Shown one piece after another: positions 19,166-30,889 of a stretch of DNA of 64,000 nucleotides (the stretch's first letter is position 1; every line of letters starts with the position of its first letter). Below the pieces are notes generated by a model, which was not told the DNA's origin, ran no database searches, and worked only from the letters and a program-made list of their open reading frames with translations. The DNA is taken from the NCBI RefSeq assembly GCF_012927345.1, contig NZ_JABBGJ010000028.1, positions 1 to 64,000 on the forward strand, written 5' to 3'. This DNA is from Paraburkholderia polaris (GTDB taxonomy: Bacteria > Pseudomonadota > Gammaproteobacteria > Burkholderiales > Burkholderiaceae). The translations under genes and the position numbers were made by a program.

Positions 19166-19287
19166 CTGCACGCCGCCGCGCTGCGACACGCGCAGCGGTG
19201 TACGTCCACAACGCGATACGTCACATCGCGTCACGAAGGCGAGACGGCGATTACGAACCGGCTCGCGTTGCAACACAACACAACGCA

Positions 19288-22200
19288 TCACTTCAAGCCG
19301 AAGTCCACCCGCGTCGTCGCACCTTTGTCCTTGATGCCGTCTGCGTTCAGCTTCGGCGCGACGATAAACACGCGGCTGCTGTCGATCTTGCCTTCGAAAT
19401 ACTGCTGCACGGCTTGCGCCCGTTGCTGCGCGAGATCACGCAAGCTGGCGTCGTTGATCGGAGCGTTGGCGGCCATCGCGCTCTTCATCTCGTCGTCCGG
19501 GAGGCTCTTGGTCAAGCCGACAAAATTGCGCGGCTTCTTGAAGTCGGCGGACTTATAGGCCTTGGCCAAGTACTTGTCGTACTCCTTGGGATCCACGGTG
19601 ACGGTCGACAAATCGACGCTCTCGCCATTGCCCACCACGTCCTTGATCTTCTGCTGCTTCACCTGGCGTTCAACGTACTGCGTGCGCAAACCGGGTTCGT
19701 CGACAGCCGGATCGACGCGGCCGATCAGGTCGATACGGATCGAACTCTTGTCGGCCAGCGCTTTCACGATGGTGTCGAGCTTCTTGTCCGCAGCGTCGGA
19801 AAGTTTCGCCGACCCTGGCTCGAATTCGACATAGCCCAACTCCTCACCATTGCCGCCGAACGCATTGGCGATCAGCGAGAACGGCGCGGTCACGGCCTTC
19901 TGCAACAGATTGAGCACCGCATGCCAGATCAGGCCGCCGACGCTGAATTCCGGATTCGACAATGAACCAGACACCGGCAGATTCACGTCGATTTCACCAC
20001 GCGAATTTTTCAGCAATGAGATCGCGAGACGCACCGGCAGCTTGGTCGCCGTATCGTTCTCGACGTGATCGCCGAACGTGAGTTGATCGATGAAAATATG
20101 ATTGTTCGCGTTCAACTGATCGTTATCGAGCTTGTAGTGCAGATCGACGTTCAGCTTGCCCTTAGTGATCGGATAGCCGGCGTATTTGGCCGAATACGGC
20201 GTGAGATTGGTGAGCTCGATATCGTGTGCGCTCGCCGTCAAATCGAGTGCCGGCTTTGCGATCAGCGGATTGACCGTGCCGCGAATCGACAGCGGACCGT
20301 TGGCTGCCAGTTTTGCAGCGATGTCCACGGGCGCGGGCGTAGTCGATTGCGTGCCGAACGCGCCAACCGTGCCTTGAATGGCGACAAGGTTCGCTGTGAA
20401 GTTTGGCTTGATGAAGTTGTCGGTATACGTCACACGGCCCTGTTGCAGCACCAATTGGCCGAAGTGCAGTTTGACGGGGCTCTGCGGCGGCGTTGCGGCG
20501 GTGACCGTGGCCGGGGTTGCCGACGACGCCGGTACCGGCGCGGAAGCCACCTCGGGTGCCGACGCCGCTTGCGGCGTCAGCGGCACGGGTTCGTGGCCGC
20601 TCTTGTCGCGTGTCAGCGATTGCGCGGCGCCGCTTTCATGCGCAACCACGTCCTTGAGATTCAGCTTGCCTTGCGCGTCGAGCAGCACGCGCCCATAGAA
20701 CTTCGTGAACGTGACGCGGCCCGCGTCGACCACCGTGCCGTGTTCGTCGTAGTCCGCCTTCAGGTTGGTCAGCGCGAGCGAACCCCAACCCGCGAACGGG
20801 TCAGACGTCGCCTTGTCGAGCATCCGTACGTCGACCAGCGCCACGTCGCCGCGATACGTCGCTTTGAGCGCCTTTGCCTGACTCAGCGCGAGATCGCCGT
20901 TCGCGTTGAGCAACGCGCTCGCGATCAGCGCATTCAGCTTGTTGCCGAAGTACGGTTCGAAGGCCGCCGCATCCAGGCGGTTCGCGTTCACCTTGACGGC
21001 CACCTTGAGTGGTGTCGCCGTGACATCGCCTTTTATGCCGAGCGTGCCTTTTTTATTGAGCGTTGCTTGCAGATCGATCGGCAGCGGTTTACTCAGATCA
21101 TCGCTGATCTGCTGCACCTTCAGTTGCAGCGGCGTCACGCTCAGCTTCACCGGACGCGGCGTGGTGTTGTCAGTGAAATTGGCGGTCGCGTCTTTCAGAT
21201 TGAGCTCGCCGATCTTGTAGTGCCATGCGGGCCCTTCCGCCTCCGCCTTCTTCGCCGCGTGAATAACCGTGCGCTTCTGCTCGGCCTGATGCGGACCGGC
21301 GAGCGCGGCAAGGTCGATGCTGCCGTCTTTCAGTCGCTGCGCATTCACCACCAGACCTGTCGTGTCGACGCCGGTGATATCGGCGGTGCGTCCAGCTACG
21401 TCCACCTGCTTGACCGTCACCGTGCCTTGCGCGAGCGAAACCACCGGCGCGTTGCTGCCGCGCGCCGCGAGTTTGAGCGATTGCAGATCGAGTTGCGTGT
21501 CGGTGACCATCACTGCGGCCGGCGACTTCGACCAATTCGCGCCGACGTTCGCGTTGGCGGACAGCGCGCCGTCCACCACTTGCGCGGCCGTCGCGGTGTC
21601 GAGATAAGGTTGCAGCAACGGCAACTTCAACGACTTTAGATCGAGCTTCGCACTGGCCGTCTTCGCGACGAGGCCGAACGCACCCGCCGCGCCGAGTGAA
21701 CCTCCCGCATCCTTGAAGTCGGTGTTCAGCGTGTAGTGTGCAGGCGCGGTGGCCAGCGTCGAGAAATCGGTCAGCGTGACGGCCAGTTTTTGCAGGCCGA
21801 GGTCGACCGGTCGCGAGGCGGCTTCATCGTGAACGTTCACGGTGCCGTCGTTGAGCACGAAACGCTTGATCGACAGGTCCAGAGGCTGTGCGGTCTTGTC
21901 GGCGGCGGCTGCGCCGGATGCTTCGACTGGCGCGCTCGCAGCGTTCTTAGCCGTCGTGGAAGCAGACGCGGCCGCCGCGGATGCCGGCGCAGATGCAGAC
22001 GCACCCGCCGGTGCAGAAGTTGCAGCAGCCTCCGCAGCAGGCGCAGGCGCGAACATCCGCTCGACACTCAACACGCCTTCTTTATCACGTGCAAGATTGG
22101 CGCTTGGTGCGTCGATGCGGATATCGTCGAAGTGATACAGGCTCTTCAACGGCTCGAGCGTCGCGGCAGCCACATGCACCGCGCGCGCGGCGAAGAACGG

Positions 22201-23109
22201 CGCCTTGCTCTGATCGCGCACGTCTACATCGTTCAAATCGACCGTGCCCGCCACGCGCAACGAAGGCGCGTCGTTGGACATCACGAAGTTGAGCTTGAGA
22301 TCGGTGGACAGCTTGCCGCTCTGCACAATCACCGGCAGCTTGGTCGGCACGTAGGACATCAAACGCGGCACATCGAGCCCGTCGAAGCGCAGCGACACTT
22401 CCGATTCGCGCGACGCTGCAAACGGCTTGGTTTTGCCGTCGATAGCGAGCGGACTGCCGTCGATACGCGCACGCAGCAACGGCTCAACGAAGATATCCGT
22501 TTTCGAAGGCAGCGTGGCGATGAACGGAATGCCGAGCTTCCATTGGTCGATCACGTGCGTTGCGCCGAGTAGCTTGTCGTCGAATGTGATCTGGCCGTTT
22601 TCGAGGCGAATGTTCGACACCGAGAATAGCGTCGGCTTGCTATTGGGCGTGGCCGGCCGCTTTGAGAACTTCTCGATCAGGTCGGTGAAATTGAAGCGCT
22701 GCGCATCATAGCGAACGATATGAAACTGCGGCGAATCGAGTTGCACTTCGTCGATGATCGGCGCGGCACGAAACAGCGAACTCCATGACGGCTGCACGAT
22801 GAGCCGCGCAATATCGACGAAGTCGCCCGCGCCGCCACGCTCGCCGATATGCACGCGATCGGCTTCGAGTTTCAGCGTGTATGGATTGAGCGCAATGCGG
22901 CCGATCGTGGCAGGCCGGTCGAGTTGCTTGCTCAGTTGCTGCTCGGCAATGTGGCGAATCAACGGCGGCGCCGCGAAAAAGCCCAGCAGACCGAACAATA
23001 CGAGGAAGATCAGCAGACCCGTGATGACACGCCGGGTGCGGCGTGACTGCGCGACATCGCGCACGGTCTGCATGGAAGAGGCGATTGATGCTTTATTGAG
23101 GCTTGCCAT
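19288..23109 (-). CDS. AsmA-like DUF748 envelope protein with C-terminal OmpA-like region
   Basis: The ATG at 23109 (MASLNKASIASS) gives about 1273 residues. A frame extension to 23196 adds an unlikely N-terminus. One transmembrane helix (about 26-47, VITGLLIFLVLFGLLGFF) anchors a very long periplasmic chain of beta-rich AsmA/DUF748 repeats. LVLQQGRVTYTDNFIKP and VSNIRLENGQITFDDKL are typical repeat units. An Ala/Ser-rich linker lies near residues 375-430. The C-terminus (FEPGSAKLSDAADKKL onward) resembles an OmpA-type domain. AsmA-like bridge proteins are linked to lipid transport to the outer membrane, which is the likely but unproven role here. Confidence 0.85.
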   Translation of the reverse strand: MASLNKASIASSMQTVRDVAQSRRTRRVITGLLIFLVLFGLLGFFAAPPLIRHIAEQQLSKQLDRPATIGRIALNPYTLKLEADRVHIGERGGAGDFVDIARLIVQPSWSSLFRAAPIIDEVQLDSPQFHIVRYDAQRFNFTDLIEKFSKRPATPNSKPTLFSVSNIRLENGQITFDDKLLGATHVIDQWKLGIPFIATLPSKTDIFVEPLLRARIDGSPLAIDGKTKPFAASRESEVSLRFDGLDVPRLMSYVPTKLPVIVQSGKLSTDLKLNFVMSNDAPSLRVAGTVDLNDVDVRDQSKAPFFAARAVHVAAATLEPLKSLYHFDDIRIDAPSANLARDKEGVLSVERMFAPAPAAEAAATSAPAGASASAPASAAAASASTTAKNAASAPVEASGAAAADKTAQPLDLSIKRFVLNDGTVNVHDEAASRPVDLGLQKLAVTLTDFSTLATAPAHYTLNTDFKDAGGSLGAAGAFGLVAKTASAKLDLKSLKLPLLQPYLDTATAAQVVDGALSANANVGANWSKSPAAVMVTDTQLDLQSLKLAARGSNAPVVSLAQGTVTVKQVDVAGRTADITGVDTTGLVVNAQRLKDGSIDLAALAGPHQAEQKRTVIHAAKKAEAEGPAWHYKIGELNLKDATANFTDNTTPRPVKLSVTPLQLKVQQISDDLSKPLPIDLQATLNKKGTLGIKGDVTATPLKVAVKVNANRLDAAAFEPYFGNKLNALIASALLNANGDLALSQAKALKATYRGDVALVDVRMLDKATSDPFAGWGSLALTNLKADYDEHGTVVDAGRVTFTKFYGRVLLDAQGKLNLKDVVAHESGAAQSLTRDKSGHEPVPLTPQAASAPEVASAPVPASSATPATVTAATPPQSPVKLHFGQLVLQQGRVTYTDNFIKPNFTANLVAIQGTVGAFGTQSTTPAPVDIAAKLAANGPLSIRGTVNPLIAKPALDLTASAHDIELTNLTPYSAKYAGYPITKGKLNVDLHYKLDNDQLNANNHIFIDQLTFGDHVENDTATKLPVRLAISLLKNSRGEIDVNLPVSGSLSNPEFSVGGLIWHAVLNLLQKAVTAPFSLIANAFGGNGEELGYVEFEPGSAKLSDAADKKLDTIVKALADKSSIRIDLIGRVDPAVDEPGLRTQYVERQVKQQKIKDVVGNGESVDLSTVTVDPKEYDKYLAKAYKSADFKKPRNFVGLTKSLPDDEMKSAMAANAPINDASLRDLAQQRAQAVQQYFEGKIDSSRVFIVAPKLNADGIKDKGATTRVDFGLK

Positions 23110-23240
23110 GCTCGATCTTGGGTAATGCGGCGGCAAGCCCGCCGCGAAACGAAAATCCCGCAAGCGGCAGTATAAGTGGTGAATCTTACGCGGCATAGAA
23201 ATGTAAGCCGAGGCTTACACATTGTTGCACGCTACAGCGC

Positions 23241-23274
23241 CGCATGTCCGCCGGCACGAAGCGGCGGACATGCG
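23241..23274. repeat. perfect 13-bp-arm hairpin
   Basis: Arms CGCATGTCCGCCG (23241-23253) and CGGCGGACATGCG (23262-23274) pair exactly around an 8-base loop. It lies after the stop of the DUF1254 gene on the minus strand and may end that transcript. There is no U-tract. Confidence 0.8.
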
Positions 23275-23280
23275 CGGATT

Positions 23281-23321
23281 TATGCGTCACTCATGCATTG
23301 CTGTCACAGCAGTGACGCATA
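23281..23321. repeat. 11-bp inverted repeat with internal small palindrome
   Basis: TATGCGTCACT (23281-23291) and AGTGACGCATA (23311-23321) pair perfectly. The spacer itself contains GCTGTCACAGC. It is adjacent to the hairpin at 23241 and to the degenerate tandem repeats. Its function is unknown. Confidence 0.75.
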
Positions 23322-23327
23322 TCGCCC

Positions 23328-23445
23328 ATGCATTTCATTGAAGCATTTCACTGTCGCACTTCAACGAAGCATTTCATCGGCGAACTTCATCACCGCACTT
23401 CACTGAAGCATTTCATCGGCGAACTTCATTGCCGCAATTCACTGA
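23328..23445. repeat. degenerate tandem repeat, about 39-bp unit
   Basis: GAAGCATTTCATCGGCGAAC-type units recur, with two near-identical 39-base copies and a shorter 26-base copy before them. Motifs GCATTTCA, CACTTCA and GAACTTCA alternate. The array runs into the 3' end of the DUF1254 gene. No protein product is evident. Confidence 0.65.
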
Positions 23446-24860
23446 CGCACGACGGCCGGCGGTTGCCAACTGCCGTCAGTAGCTTGCGGCTTCGGCGCGT
23501 ACAGACGCAGCACCAGTTGCAGATCGGCGCGCGGCGCCGGCAGCCAGTTGCCGCCCTTGCTGCGCGCCGACGACACCGTCACGTCGAGCGAACCGTCGCG
23601 ATTGCGGCGTGCGCCATTGCGATCGCCAACCGCCAGACGCGCCGGCGCACTTTCCCCTAACGCACCGTCCTTCGTGTAGGCGGTGATCGACCAGAAGCCG
23701 CGCACCGGCGGCAACTGGTTCGGCGCGAAGTGGATCACGTAGCGGTTCGCGCCGTTGAGCGCATGACCGTCACTGTCCTGAGTGATGACCGCGCGCACTT
23801 CATCGTCCTTCGTGCCGATGCCCGGCTGGGTCGCTGCGGCGTAAGCGCGCATCGCGTAGTCGGGACCGTAGTTGCCCACGCCGTCGCCGAACCAGCTCCA
23901 GCCATTGCCGCTCAGCAGATTGGACGGCGGCGTGACGACGCGGTCGTGGCCGTCGGCAAGACCCGCGGCAATCGCCTCGGGCGCGCTCGGCAGCTTCACC
24001 GGATCGCCAGGCGTCACGCCGAAGTCGGAAAGGATTTTCAGCGCATGCGGATCGGCCGGTGTCGGCGGGTTGTCCGGCAACGCCTGCGCGAGCCGGCTGA
24101 AGAAGCCGTTCGCGTCGAGCGCGGCAACCTGCGCGGCGGGCGTACCGGAAGCGGTCGCGGCGGCGGCATCGGCGGCATTGCTGCGCGGCGGCGTAATCGA
24201 CGCCGAGCGCGTATCGCCCGCGTAGACGCTCAGCGGCGCGACACGGATGGCGCGCTGCAGCTTGCGCACCGCCGTCAGGTCGCGCGTGCCGTTCGACTGG
24301 ATGCGCACACTCACCCATGCGTTGCGGGTCGGCACGTCGACGCGCGTCACGCCCTTGGGCAGATTGCCCTGCCAGCCCGAGCCGACGAAGGCAATCGTTT
24401 GCGCTTTGATGCCTGCGGCGCGGGTGCCGAACTGTGAGCTGGTCGACCACACCACGTTGGTCCACATGTCGAGTACGCGGGCGTCGACATAGCGGCCGTG
24501 CGAGTCGGGCAGTGACACGATCACCGGCTCGCTGCCGACGTCCAGCCAGCCGGTCGAATCGAGCGTGTCGAGACTTGGCTGCAGCGGATTGGCGGCGCCG
24601 ATTGGCGGCAGGGCCTGCGCGTGGCGCAGCGTATTGACTGGCGCCTGGCCCGGATTAGTGCCGACCGCCGCGTCGCGCGCGACGCCCATCAGCACCAGCG
24701 GATAGCCGAATACATACGAATCGGCGACTTCATCCTTGACCCAGCCAGTAGTTTTTTGCGTCGTGGGCGGAGTCGACGCGCAACCGGCCAGAAATGCGAG
24801 GCCTGCGAGCGATGCGCAGGTCCAGTGAAACGAAAACAGTTCTTGGCGATTTTTTATCAT
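23439..24860 (-). CDS. DUF1254/DUF1214-domain lipoprotein
   Basis: The 473-residue protein has a lipobox, LAGC (Cys about 28). A DUF1254 domain follows (about 45-175, with VADSYVFGYPLVLMGVARDA and DSHGRYVDARVLDMWTNV). The C-terminal DUF1214 domain (about 350-470) contains RGFWSITAYTKDGAL and ADLQLVLRLYAPKP. Proteins of this pair are widespread periplasmic or outer-membrane proteins without an established activity. The stop lies inside the degenerate repeat array at 23439-23445. Confidence 0.88.
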   Translation of the reverse strand: MIKNRQELFSFHWTCASLAGLAFLAGCASTPPTTQKTTGWVKDEVADSYVFGYPLVLMGVARDAAVGTNPGQAPVNTLRHAQALPPIGAANPLQPSLDTLDSTGWLDVGSEPVIVSLPDSHGRYVDARVLDMWTNVVWSTSSQFGTRAAGIKAQTIAFVGSGWQGNLPKGVTRVDVPTRNAWVSVRIQSNGTRDLTAVRKLQRAIRVAPLSVYAGDTRSASITPPRSNAADAAAATASGTPAAQVAALDANGFFSRLAQALPDNPPTPADPHALKILSDFGVTPGDPVKLPSAPEAIAAGLADGHDRVVTPPSNLLSGNGWSWFGDGVGNYGPDYAMRAYAAATQPGIGTKDDEVRAVITQDSDGHALNGANRYVIHFAPNQLPPVRGFWSITAYTKDGALGESAPARLAVGDRNGARRNRDGSLDVTVSSARSKGGNWLPAPRADLQLVLRLYAPKPQATDGSWQPPAVVRQ

Positions 24861-25155
24861 TCGTTCAGGTGGCAGAACGTGCGGTCCTAAGGGAGACGTC
24901 GGTGCGCAGCGAACCCTGTTTGCGTGGCCTCCCTAAGCCGAGCGCAGCCAGTCCGCAGCTTGCGATGCCGACAACATCGGGTTGTATCGTATCCTTGCTC
25001 ACCAGGCAAGCGCAAAGGCAGCAATAGCGCTTTGTAATGAGCGCGCGGACACCATTTGCAGTACGGTTAACGATTTTTGTCACTCGCACGCCAGTTCCTG
25101 TCTTGCTGGCCGCACTTCCCGACCACTCGCCGCCCTTTTGTATCCGGAGCGTTTT
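24861..25155. other. intergenic region between divergent genes
   Basis: These 295 bases separate the DUF1254 gene (minus) from the PaiB-like gene (plus). A short GCGCTTTGTAATGAGCGC inverted repeat is present near 25027. No further gene or clear operator is visible. Confidence 0.4.
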
Positions 25156-25851
25156 ATGTATATGCCCGCCCATTTTGAAGAGAACCGTCCAGAGGTTCTC
25201 CATCGCCTGATCGCCGAGCAGCCGTTTGGCGCGCTGATTACTAATGGCCCGAATGGACTCGATGCGAATCATTTGCCATTTGAATTCGACGCGCAGTTAG
25301 CCCCCGGAGGAGGTGACGCGAAGCTCACTTCCACAGGAAGCGACACGGCTGCCGAAACCCACGGCATCCTCCGCGCCCACGTCGCTCGGGCCAACCCTGT
25401 CTGGCAGGAAGTCGCCGCCAACCCGGAAGCCCTTGTCATTTTCCAGGGTCCGGCCGCCTATATCTCGCCGACCTGGTATCCGAGCAAGCACGAGACGCAT
25501 CGTCAGGTGCCGACTTACAACTATATGGTGGTGCACGCGCACGGCCGGATCGTCGTGCGCGACGACGAGGCGTTCGTGCGTGGCCTCGTCGCGCGACTCA
25601 CCCGCAAGATGGAAGCGGGTGAAGCGGTGCCCTGGAAGATGGGCGACGCGCCGGCCGACTATATCGCCCAGATGCTGGGGGCGATCGTCGGTCTCGAGAT
25701 CGAGGTCACGCGACTGGTCGGCAAATGGAAGCTCGGCCAGAACAAGGAAGCCGCCGACCGGCGCGGTGCGGCCGACACCCTGCTGGCGCGCACCAGCGAC
25801 GAACAGAAGGCCGTTGGCCAGGCGATGCTGGACGCGCCGCCGGCATTCTGA
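25156..25851 (+). CDS. PaiB-like FMN-binding negative transcriptional regulator
   Basis: The ATG at 25156 (MYMPAHFEENRPEVLH) is preceded by CCGGAG and gives 231 residues, close to the PaiB family length. An upstream extension of the frame lacks support. Family features are the N-terminal YMPAHFEE, ANHLPFEFD, GILRAHVARANPVWQE, ISPTWYPSKHETHRQVPTYN and VGLEIEVTRLVGKWKLGQN. The fold is a split-barrel flavin-binding domain. In Bacillus PaiB is linked to protease and sporulation repression. In proteobacteria the function is not settled. Confidence 0.88.
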   Translation: MYMPAHFEENRPEVLHRLIAEQPFGALITNGPNGLDANHLPFEFDAQLAPGGGDAKLTSTGSDTAAETHGILRAHVARANPVWQEVAANPEALVIFQGPAAYISPTWYPSKHETHRQVPTYNYMVVHAHGRIVVRDDEAFVRGLVARLTRKMEAGEAVPWKMGDAPADYIAQMLGAIVGLEIEVTRLVGKWKLGQNKEAADRRGAADTLLARTSDEQKAVGQAMLDAPPAF

Positions 25852-25908
25852 GCTGTTCTGCTTATCAACCGTAGCGCGACGCAGCTGCAGCGCGCCACAA
25901 AAACATCC

Positions 25909-25939
25909 TTGACCTTCCCATCATGGGAAGGTCAATACT
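25909..25939 (+). promoter_or_regulatory. CueR/MerR-type promoter and operator of copA
   Basis: A -35 box TTGACC (25909-25914) and -10 box AATACT (25934-25939) are separated by 19 bp, the overlong spacing that MerR-family activators correct by twisting DNA. A perfect 23-bp palindrome (25911-25933, arms GACCTTCCCAT and ATGGGAAGGTC) fills the spacer, and its ACCTTCC / GGAAGGT core matches known CueR sites. No cueR gene is in the window. Confidence 0.9.
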
Positions 25940-25982
25940 CGGTTCATGATGCGGCCCAATGCCGCGAAGAGCCTTGCCTGCC

Positions 25983-28697
<2,715 letters not shown>

Positions 28698-28717
28698 GGC
28701 GTTCACACATTAATTCG

Positions 28718-28773
28718 TTGATGCGTTGACGCCTTGACGCCTTGACGCCTTGACGCCTTGATGCCTTGACGGG
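28718..28773. repeat. seven tandem 8-bp repeats (TTGACGCC)
   Basis: Units of 8 bp run without interruption: TTGATGCG, four TTGACGCC, TTGATGCC and TTGACGGG. The array starts about 20 bases after the copA stop and ends about 86 bases before the chemoreceptor gene. It is a candidate variable-number locus. Confidence 0.92.
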
Positions 28774-28859
28774 CTATATACGCCCATATATTACGAAAAG
28801 CTTTCGAACAGACTAAAGAAATGGGCAAATCGGCCGTAATCCTGACATAGGTGTAAACC

Positions 28860-30884
28860 ATGCATCCGCATGGCTTGCGCGCCACATGTCTTTCCTTACT
28901 CCGAACGCCCATGGAATTTCTCTCTTTGCGCCGCGCCAGCGTTGGCGCCCGGCTTGCCGCGCTGTCGTGCGTACTGGTGGCGTTGATTTTCGCCGCCTTC
29001 ACGTGGGCGCTCACGCGTACCGCCGGCAAGCAGGTCAGTGATCAGGTGCTCGAGCGCATCGCCGATAAGGACCGCTCGATTGCCGCCATGATCACGCTGT
29101 TCGACAAGGCGCTGTCGGCCGAGGTCGATCGCTCGATGTCGCTGTTCGCGAGCTTCCTGCCCACGGGCTACACACTCGACGAGACCCAGAAAGTCGACAT
29201 CAACGGCGTCGCCACCCCCACCATCAAAGCCGGCGACAAAGTCCTGAACATGGACTTCACGATTCCCGACCAGTTTCTCGAGCGCAGCGGCGCGGTGGCT
29301 ACCGTGTTCGCGCGCAGCGGCGACGATTTCGTCCGCGTGACGACTTCGCTGAAAAAACAGGACGGCTCGCGCGCGATCGGCACGCTGCTCGACCGCAAGG
29401 CGCCCGCGTACGCATCGATCCTCGCCAACAAATCCTATACGGGACTTGCCGCGCTCTTCGGCAAACGCTTGATTACCCAATATCGGCCGATCACCGACGC
29501 GAGCGGCCGCGTGATTGGCGCGCTGTTCGTGGGCGTGAACGTGGACCAGGAGATCCAGTCGGTCGAAGACGGCATCAGCAAACTGAAAATCGGCGACAGC
29601 GGCTACTACTTCGTGGTCAACGCCTCGAAAGGCGCGGATCGCGGCAAGCTGATCGTGCATCCGGCCGCCGCCGGCCAGAACGCGGACAACGCGAACGCGC
29701 CGTATCAGCAAATGCTCGATATGAAAGAGGGCCAGCTCGAATTCAGTTCCGCCGACGCGACGCTCGGCGAGCGCAACGCGCGCGACAAATTCGTCTCGTT
29801 CGTCACCGTGCCGGAATGGCAATGGTTGGTGGGCGGCGTCGCGCCGCGCGACGAGGTGATGGCGGACGTCATCACAACGCGTGATGAATTCCTGCTGATC
29901 GGTTTCGCACTGGTCGGCGCATTCGCTATCGTGTTCCTGATCGCTGTGCGCCGTCTCGTGAGCCGTCCGCTCGATGAAGCCGCGAAGGCGTCCGAGCGCT
30001 TCGCCTCGGGCGATCTAAGCGTGCGCGTGGCGAACGGCGCGAATGCGCGCGGCGACGAAATCGGCCGCCTGATGCAATCGATCGACGGCATCGGCGAAGG
30101 CCTCGCGCGCATCGTGTCGCAAGTGCGCAATGCATCGACGGATATGTCGGAAGGCACTGAAAAGATCGCCACCGGCAGCGGCAACATCGCTGCACGCATT
30201 GCCACGCAGGCGAGCAGCCTCGAAGAAACGGCGGCCAGCATGGAACAGATCACGTCAACGGTGCAGCAGAACGCCGACCATGCCGCACAGGCCAACACGC
30301 TCGTGACGAATGCCGCGGATGCCGCGCTCGAAGGCGGCCGTGCGGTCGAACGCGTGGTCTCGACGATGGGCGAGATCAGCCGCTCGTCGCAGAAGATTGC
30401 TGAGATCACCAGCGTGATCGAAGGCATCGCGTTCCAGACCAATATCCTCGCGCTGAACGCTGCCGTCGAAGCAGCGCGCGCCGGTGAACACGGCAAGGGC
30501 TTTGCGGTGGTGGCATCGGAAGTGCGTGCGCTCGCGCAGCGCAGCGCGGCTTCGGTGAAGGAAATCGAAGGTCTGATCGCCGCCTCCACGGCGACCGTTC
30601 AGAGCGGTTTCCGGATCGCTGAAGAGGCCAGCTCGACAATGCAGGGCATCGTTCTCAAGGTCGGCCAGGTACGCGCGATCATGGCGGAGATCAGCGTTGC
30701 GTCACGCGAGCAATCCGGCGGCATCGAGCAGGTCAATCTTGCTGTCACGCAGATTGGTGAGGCGACCCAGCAGAATGCGACGATCGTCGGCGAGGCAGAA
30801 CTCGCGGCGGCCGAGTTGCGCGATCAGGCTGCGCGGCTTGCGCAGGTGGTGAGTGTGTTCAAGCTGGGAGCTGGGCGGGATTAA
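28860..30884 (+). CDS. methyl-accepting chemotaxis protein with periplasmic Cache domain
   Basis: The 674-residue transducer has transmembrane helices near residues 33-52 and 340-362. These enclose a ligand-binding region of the Cache3/Cache2 type (GDSGYYFVVNASKGADRGK, LIVHPAAAGQNAD, EWQWLVGGVAPRDEV). A HAMP domain and the cytoplasmic hairpin follow, with tip IEGIAFQTNILALNAAVEAA. There is no C-terminal CheR/CheB tether. The ATG at 28860 has AGGTG six bases upstream. An ATG at 28911 is an alternative. It senses an unknown small solute and signals to CheA. No che genes are in the window. Confidence 0.93.
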   Translation: MHPHGLRATCLSLLRTPMEFLSLRRASVGARLAALSCVLVALIFAAFTWALTRTAGKQVSDQVLERIADKDRSIAAMITLFDKALSAEVDRSMSLFASFLPTGYTLDETQKVDINGVATPTIKAGDKVLNMDFTIPDQFLERSGAVATVFARSGDDFVRVTTSLKKQDGSRAIGTLLDRKAPAYASILANKSYTGLAALFGKRLITQYRPITDASGRVIGALFVGVNVDQEIQSVEDGISKLKIGDSGYYFVVNASKGADRGKLIVHPAAAGQNADNANAPYQQMLDMKEGQLEFSSADATLGERNARDKFVSFVTVPEWQWLVGGVAPRDEVMADVITTRDEFLLIGFALVGAFAIVFLIAVRRLVSRPLDEAAKASERFASGDLSVRVANGANARGDEIGRLMQSIDGIGEGLARIVSQVRNASTDMSEGTEKIATGSGNIAARIATQASSLEETAASMEQITSTVQQNADHAAQANTLVTNAADAALEGGRAVERVVSTMGEISRSSQKIAEITSVIEGIAFQTNILALNAAVEAARAGEHGKGFAVVASEVRALAQRSAASVKEIEGLIAASTATVQSGFRIAEEASSTMQGIVLKVGQVRAIMAEISVASREQSGGIEQVNLAVTQIGEATQQNATIVGEAELAAAELRDQAARLAQVVSVFKLGAGRD

Positions 30885-30889
30885 GGCGT

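Noticed and set aside
20065..21639. Long plus-strand frame opposite the AsmA-like gene
   Set aside because: It is a codon-bias shadow, its Arg-rich product shows no domain, and the minus-strand protein is coherent throughout.
23241..23321. Perfect hairpins as possible insertion-sequence ends
   Set aside because: There is no transposase frame between or near them, and no target-site duplication is visible.
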